Below are positions 59,666 to 64,000 of a DNA stretch of 64,000 nt, piece after piece. The translations under genes were made by a program, and so were the position numbers. Position 1 is the stretch's first letter. Each line of letters starts with the position of its first letter. The notes below the pieces were generated by a model. The model had not been told where the DNA came from. It made no database searches and worked only from the letters and a program-made list of their open reading frames with translations. This DNA comes from Fibrobacter sp. (lineage in GTDB: Bacteria; Fibrobacterota; Fibrobacteria; Fibrobacterales; Fibrobacteraceae), in NCBI GenBank assembly GCA_017642335.1, contig JAGCPF010000025.1, forward strand, positions 1 through 64,000, written 5' to 3'.

Positions 59666-61000
59666 ATGAAAAATAGAAATGAATTTCTAATCTTGCCTGG
59701 ATGCGACGATACAAATCGTGGAGATCAAGCTTTAATTTGGGAAACTGTTGATCTTGCCAAAGCAGCTGGTTTTCAAGGTCATTACTCGATGATTGCTCGA
59801 CCTGATTGTGGCAAACAATCAAAAAAAATAGGTATTGATTCATTAGCTTATCTTTTGCCTCACCCTTCAACTCGTGTAAAGATTGCTAGTGATAATAGAA
59901 AATATAGCACTACTCTAAAAATTATCTGGACGTTAAGAGCGCTATTGGATTTATTAATAGCACTACCTCTTAGTAAAAAAATGACTCGGCCAATAGCTCA
60001 AATTTTTTTGTCTAGGGAGCAAAAAAAAACCTTCGAAGTTTATAAATCAGCTAAGGCAGCATTTGTAAAAGGAGGTGGTTTTCTTCACGCATACGAAGGT
60101 TTGGTTGATGTTTACAAAATTTATTTCTTTTTATATCATATAAATCTTGCTCTTTCTATGCATATTCCTGTTTATGTAATGCCAAACTCTTATGGTCCTT
60201 TTTCAACATCAACTTCTCGATGGCTGATAAAAAAATGTTTAAGTAAATGTCAACTAGTGTGTTCAAGAGAAAGTATATCTCATGATGTTTTAAAAGAAAA
60301 TTGTGGAATTGATTCTTTTATTAGTCCAGATCTTGCGATGTATTTGAAAAAGGATTCTGCGTTTGATGCCCGAAGAGTTTTAAATGAAAAAGGAATTATA
60401 CTTCATCGTGGCAAAATGGTTGGTATTACGGTTAGGCCATATCGGTTTCCCGGAAAAAGAAATGCGAAAGAACTCTACGAGAAGTATAAAAAATCTGTTT
60501 GCAATCTCATTAAATGGCTTGATGACAATGGCTTTTTCCCTGTATTGATAGAGCATGTATTTTCAAAGAATTTCCATGAGAGAGACCTCATATGCATAAA
60601 TGAAATTTCTGAAGTCCTCAAAAAAGAAAAAAAAGACGTGATGATTTTTTCAGATCAAACTCTTGATTGTATGCAAATGAAGGCTGTTTATGCAGAAATG
60701 GACTATCTTATTGGCACTCGCTTTCATTCTGTAATTTTTGCTCTTACAGAAAATGTTCCTGTAATTGCCATTACCTATGGAGGAAATAAGGGGGATGGAA
60801 TTATGAGAGATTTAAATTTATCTAATTATGCAATTCAAATTGATAATATGGACGAGCATAGTCTTATTGATTGCTTTGTATCGCTTGTAAAAAAACAGAA
60901 TGAGGTAAAAAATAATTTTGTTGAGAAACAAAACGACTTGACTAATGAGTATAATAAAATAATTACCGCCATAAGAAATTGTAGTTTGGTAAACGCTTAA
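59666..61000 (+). CDS. Polysaccharide pyruvyl transferase-family protein
   Basis: A 444-residue protein of the polysaccharide pyruvyl transferase family (CsaB/WcaK type). Signs: FLILPGCDDTNRGDQALIWE (N-terminal G-x-D-x-x-N-x-G-D) and GTRFHSVIFALTENVPVIAI with the active-site histidine. Such enzymes add pyruvyl ketals from phosphoenolpyruvate to sugars. The middle is less conserved (a VKGGGFLHAYEG loop is present). Start follows the GT by 8 bases. AT-rich codons match the flanking genes. Substrate sugar is unknown. Confidence 0.82.
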   Translation: MKNRNEFLILPGCDDTNRGDQALIWETVDLAKAAGFQGHYSMIARPDCGKQSKKIGIDSLAYLLPHPSTRVKIASDNRKYSTTLKIIWTLRALLDLLIALPLSKKMTRPIAQIFLSREQKKTFEVYKSAKAAFVKGGGFLHAYEGLVDVYKIYFFLYHINLALSMHIPVYVMPNSYGPFSTSTSRWLIKKCLSKCQLVCSRESISHDVLKENCGIDSFISPDLAMYLKKDSAFDARRVLNEKGIILHRGKMVGITVRPYRFPGKRNAKELYEKYKKSVCNLIKWLDDNGFFPVLIEHVFSKNFHERDLICINEISEVLKKEKKDVMIFSDQTLDCMQMKAVYAEMDYLIGTRFHSVIFALTENVPVIAITYGGNKGDGIMRDLNLSNYAIQIDNMDEHSLIDCFVSLVKKQNEVKNNFVEKQNDLTNEYNKIITAIRNCSLVNA

Positions 61001-61022
61001 TAGAAAGGATGTGGATAGAATA

Positions 61023-62186
61023 ATGAAAGTCCTGATTGTGTCAAACTGTTTGATAAAAAAAGATAAAGATGAACTATATTGCATGGAAAATTTGTACCAT
61101 ATCTTAAAGCGCTTTTCTTCTCTTGGAGAATTGACTTTATGTGCGTTGCCTTATACTCCTCAAAAAACATCAAATGTGATTGAGTCTTGTTTGTCCGAAT
61201 TCGTTAAATGTGAGAATGTTTTTTTTATAAAAAAGAATCATATAAAGACGGATTATAAAACAAAAGAAATTCTAAAAAAATGTGTACAAGAATCAGATTT
61301 AGTTATTGGTTATGTCCCTTGTATAAATGCATATACTGCATTAAAATATGCAAAAGAATACAATAAGAAGTATATGTCCTATGTTGTTGGATGTCCATGG
61401 GATTCCTTGTGGAATCATAGTTTCAGTGGGAAATGCCTTGCTCCAAAAGCTTTCTTTCAGTTAAAAAGGTGTTTGAAAAAAACAGATTATGCACTATATG
61501 TAACGGAACATTTCTTGCAAAAAAGGTATCCATCCAAAGGAATTGTATGTGGTTGCTCCGATGTTCGGATTCCTGAAACTGATGAAGATGTTTTAATACG
61601 TCGTTTAAATTTGCTTAATACATATTCTGATCATCAAATTTTTAATATTGTTACGATTGCTAGTTATTCTGTTAGATATAAAGGGCAACATTATGTCATT
61701 AGAGCTTTAGCAAAATTGAAGAAAAAAGGAATATGCAAATATCATTACTATTTGATTGGTAGTGGAGATAAAACACGTTTGGAAAAATTAGCAGTTAAGC
61801 TTGGGGTTGCCGAACAGGTGCATTTTGAGGGAATTGTTCCGCATAGTCATATTTTTGAGAAATTAGATGAAATGCATATATATATTCAACCATCACTACA
61901 AGAAGGTTTGCCCAGAGCTGTGGTAGAAGCGATGAGTCGTGGCTTGTTGTGCATATGTGCGAATACTGCTGCAATGCCGGAAATGGTTGATTCCAAATAT
62001 GTTGTTAATCGTAAATCAGTAAATGACATTGTTGATCTTTTGAATGATTTATCTATTGAAAATCTTAAAGATCAAGCAATAAGGAATTTTGAAGAGGCGA
62101 AGAAGTATGACGATCAGATTTTAGATTTGAAACGAAATGCTTTTTTTAAGAAAGTAAAAAAAGATGTTGAATCAAATATACCGTAA
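61023..62186 (+). CDS. Family 4 glycosyltransferase
   Basis: A 387-residue GT-B enzyme. It starts MKVLIVSNCLIKKDKDELYC. The C-terminal half has NIVTIASYSVRYKGQHYVIR, YYLIGSGDKTRLEKLAVKLG, VHFEGIVPHSHIFEKLDEMH and IYIQPSLQEGLPRAVVEAMS, the family 4 donor-binding and EGLPRAVVEA motifs with conserved Glu residues. ATG 61023 is taken as start over the in-frame GTG 61011. It lies 22 bases after the pyruvyl transferase-like gene, in the same AT-rich block, and probably adds one sugar of the repeat unit. Confidence 0.88.
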   Translation: MKVLIVSNCLIKKDKDELYCMENLYHILKRFSSLGELTLCALPYTPQKTSNVIESCLSEFVKCENVFFIKKNHIKTDYKTKEILKKCVQESDLVIGYVPCINAYTALKYAKEYNKKYMSYVVGCPWDSLWNHSFSGKCLAPKAFFQLKRCLKKTDYALYVTEHFLQKRYPSKGIVCGCSDVRIPETDEDVLIRRLNLLNTYSDHQIFNIVTIASYSVRYKGQHYVIRALAKLKKKGICKYHYYLIGSGDKTRLEKLAVKLGVAEQVHFEGIVPHSHIFEKLDEMHIYIQPSLQEGLPRAVVEAMSRGLLCICANTAAMPEMVDSKYVVNRKSVNDIVDLLNDLSIENLKDQAIRNFEEAKKYDDQILDLKRNAFFKKVKKDVESNIP

Positions 62187-62203
62187 TTGGAGTCAAGACT
62201 TTT

Positions 62204-63613
62204 ATGAGTTATGAAATAATAAAAAAGCTAATAAGTGGCTCAATTTTATTATTGTCTCTTTTTTCGACTTTTTATCTTTTATTATTCGTTAATGAAGAAG
62301 GCTTTGAGTTTATTTGGGTTTTGCCATTAACATTTGGTTTGTGTTACCCTTTTTTAAGTAAAGCTGTTGAAAATGAACAATTGACTATTTTCTTCTCATT
62401 CTTCACAGGAGTCTCATTTCTTCGATATGTTGCAGGCCCCTTTCTTTTGTCATATACGAATGATTATTTTGGCTTGATAATGAATGTTCGGCCTTCAATT
62501 CATGCTTTGCATGTTGCAACATATTTGATGGTATACGAATTAATTGCTTGTTCTTTAATTGTCTATTTCTTTTCTAAAAGACAATTTTTTCAAAGTAAAG
62601 CCCCTTCTTATTTGACATTGCCTAAATCTTATTTGTTTTACATGGTTTTTGTTTTCATTTCTGCATTATTTGTTTTAAGAAATCCATCGATAATTTATTT
62701 CTTTTCATTTGGAATATGGGGGATGAATGATCTTGAGCTGTCGACTCTTACAACTTCAGCGCAAGCAACAATAATGTTGGCCATCAGTGCAAAATTTGTA
62801 TTATTTTGGATTTTGTTAAGTTGGATAAAATCAAAACATGATTCATCAAATTTTCCTTTTCTATGGAAGTTTTTAGGGGCTGTTGTAACTTTTATTCTTG
62901 GTTTTCTTTATTACGGAGGAAATCGAGCGCAATTCCTTTTCTCTTTAATATCTTCTTTTTATATTTTCATATTATTTTTCCCAAATTTAAAGCGAATTGT
63001 CATTCTTCTCTCTTTTGTTTTTGGTGTAATCGTTCTATCCTTCATGACTGATCAAAGAAATTACTTTGACTACTATTCCTATGAAAAAGGAACAAGGAAC
63101 AAGATTTTAAATACATCTCAGACAATAACAGCTTATTTTGGAGGTCTGACAAATGTTGCTATTGGGGTTGATATGGCTGAACGTTTTTCGGACCGACGGA
63201 ACGGTTCACAGGTTTTAAGAGATGTCTTGTTGCCAGTTGTTGGATTAAACAAACTTATAACCTTTGAGAAAAAAGAAACGTCAAATACATTGTTTAATTA
63301 CGTCTTTTTTAATTCTAAAAAAGTTACCTCACAAATATTACCTTCTATAGCGCATGGCTATTTTTTCTTTGGCCCAATTTTCTGTGTTTTAATGGATGTT
63401 CTTCAATTTATTTTCATCTTTTTCCTCATAATAATACTTAAAAAGACTCGTCGTATGGAACTAGTTTTTATTTTTAATGTTGTATTATTTAGGTTCTCGT
63501 TAATGTTTGGGCAAAACATCACTCAACAAATAAATGGAATAGCCATGCAATTAGTGCTACCGATGTGTGTATATTGGTTAAATAATCAGATTTCTCTTAC
63601 AAGGAAAGAATAG
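62204..63613 (+). CDS. Wzy-like O-antigen/repeat-unit polymerase
   Basis: A 469-residue integral membrane protein with about 11 or 12 hydrophobic helices (for example LISGSILLLSLFSTFYLLLF, FLGAVVTFILGFLYYGGNRA). The large loop near the middle and end (SYEKGTRNKILNTSQTITAY, then the periplasmic segment with ERFSDRRNGSQVLRDVLLPV) is the layout of Wzy polymerases, and sequence conservation in this class is typically very low. The context, between glycosyltransferases and a flippase, supports the call. It would join lipid-linked repeat units at the periplasmic face of the inner membrane. Confidence 0.7.
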   Translation: MSYEIIKKLISGSILLLSLFSTFYLLLFVNEEGFEFIWVLPLTFGLCYPFLSKAVENEQLTIFFSFFTGVSFLRYVAGPFLLSYTNDYFGLIMNVRPSIHALHVATYLMVYELIACSLIVYFFSKRQFFQSKAPSYLTLPKSYLFYMVFVFISALFVLRNPSIIYFFSFGIWGMNDLELSTLTTSAQATIMLAISAKFVLFWILLSWIKSKHDSSNFPFLWKFLGAVVTFILGFLYYGGNRAQFLFSLISSFYIFILFFPNLKRIVILLSFVFGVIVLSFMTDQRNYFDYYSYEKGTRNKILNTSQTITAYFGGLTNVAIGVDMAERFSDRRNGSQVLRDVLLPVVGLNKLITFEKKETSNTLFNYVFFNSKKVTSQILPSIAHGYFFFGPIFCVLMDVLQFIFIFFLIIILKKTRRMELVFIFNVVLFRFSLMFGQNITQQINGIAMQLVLPMCVYWLNNQISLTRKE

Positions 63614-63623
63614 ATTAATTTTT

Positions 63624-64000
63624 ATGAATACGAGAAATAGGATAATACTAACTGGACTGACTGCATTCCTTTCGCAGTTGTCTAGTATCCTTATTGCTCT
63701 ATTTCTACCTAAACTATTAATTCTCTCTTATGGCTCGGATGTAAACGGTGTTATTTCCGCTGCGAGGCAATTTTCTTCTTATTTGGCAATGATTGATAGC
63801 GGAATTGCTGCAGCAACATGTTATCAGTTCATTAAGGCTTTTAAAGATTGCGATACGAAAAAAATCAAAGATTTATATTCGACGGTTGGAAAATTTTTTA
63901 GGAATGTTGCGTATATAGTCACATTCATAACCATTATTTTTTCAATAGTTTACGCATTCATTCTAAAAACAACAACAGATATTCACCTAATCGTATACAT
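63624..64000 (+). CDS. Wzx-like polysaccharide flippase, N-terminal part
   Basis: A frame open to the end of the window, starting MNTRNRIILTGLTAFLSQLS and showing hydrophobic helices (SILIALFLPKLLILS; later NVAYIVTFITIIFSIVYAFI). GSDVNGVISAARQFSSYLAM is the helix 2-3 segment typical of Wzx/MOP-type repeat-unit flippases. It lies 10 bases after the Wzy-like gene in the same AT-rich block. The C-terminal part lies beyond base 64000, so family assignment rests on the first 125 residues. Confidence 0.75.
   Translation, partial: MNTRNRIILTGLTAFLSQLSSILIALFLPKLLILSYGSDVNGVISAARQFSSYLAMIDSGIAAATCYQFIKAFKDCDTKKIKDLYSTVGKFFRNVAYIVTFITIIFSIVYAFILKTTTDIHLIVY

Noticed and set aside
1..64000. CRISPR arrays
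   Set aside because: No regularly spaced direct repeats with unique spacers; the repeated motifs found are tandem or single pairs.

Overview
The window reads as a chromosomal segment of a Fibrobacter-type bacterium (phylum Fibrobacterota); this is inferred from protein content, not from a database search. The pointers are a FISUMP ('Fibrobacter succinogenes major paralogous') domain lipoprotein, a TIGR02147-type regulator, a GH5 cellulase with a Ser/Pro linker, several secreted proteins ending in type IX-secretion-like C-terminal domains, PorV/PorQ-like outer membrane barrels, Rpn-type nuclease genes, and a Gram-negative lipid A operon. Most of the window is fairly GC-rich; from about 58,570 onward it becomes strikingly AT-rich.

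Layout. 1-2,990: the end of a superoxide dismutase gene, an MscS channel, a truncated FISUMP lipoprotein, a DUF2442 gene and a HigB/HigA-like toxin-antitoxin pair whose toxin is frameshifted. 3,073-8,310: cimA-hisD (isoleucine and histidine synthesis) and typA. 8,407-15,277: an outer membrane barrel plus lipoprotein operon, a YkgJ-type cysteine-cluster protein coupled to an HExxH protease-like protein, and a large secreted InlB-repeat protein. 15,549-23,391: a membrane pyrophosphatase, a NUDIX hydrolase, a lipoprotein, and an unusual pair of a large AAA/TPR ATPase overlapping a DUF917 gene. 23,531-32,177: polysaccharide-facing secreted proteins: a GH5 cellulase, a divergent regulator module sharing a beta-sandwich-like repeat, and a Cthe_2159-like carbohydrate-binding lipoprotein.

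32,325-40,217: an aldehyde dehydrogenase, a gamma-carbonic-anhydrase-like protein, then a tight run of diacylglycerol kinase-like, lpxD, lpxC, fabZ, a MurU-like nucleotidyltransferase, an AmgK-like kinase and a PTS IIA protein, that is, envelope synthesis and probable cell-wall sugar recycling. 40,265-46,709: a surface polysaccharide group (Wzi-like barrel, several glycosyltransferases, a PorV-like barrel). 46,813-52,573: tRNA-Lys, mfd, a TatD-like hydrolase, a small orphan protein and an Rpn-family nuclease with internal 24-bp repeats.

52,811-64,000: a second polysaccharide locus with a bacillosamine-type outline: DegT/EpsN-like aminotransferase, PglC-like initiating sugar transferase, an acetyltransferase, glycosyltransferases, a polysaccharide pyruvyl transferase-like protein, a Wzy-like polymerase and the start of a Wzx-like flippase that runs off the window. 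It is interrupted by an AAA ATPase with duplicated control repeats, an orphan HipB-like regulator and a RhuM-family gene. The strongest leads for undescribed biology are the ATPase/DUF917 pair, the 26-30 kb repeat-domain module with its own operator, and the 33-bp duplicated repeats in front of the 54 kb ATPase.
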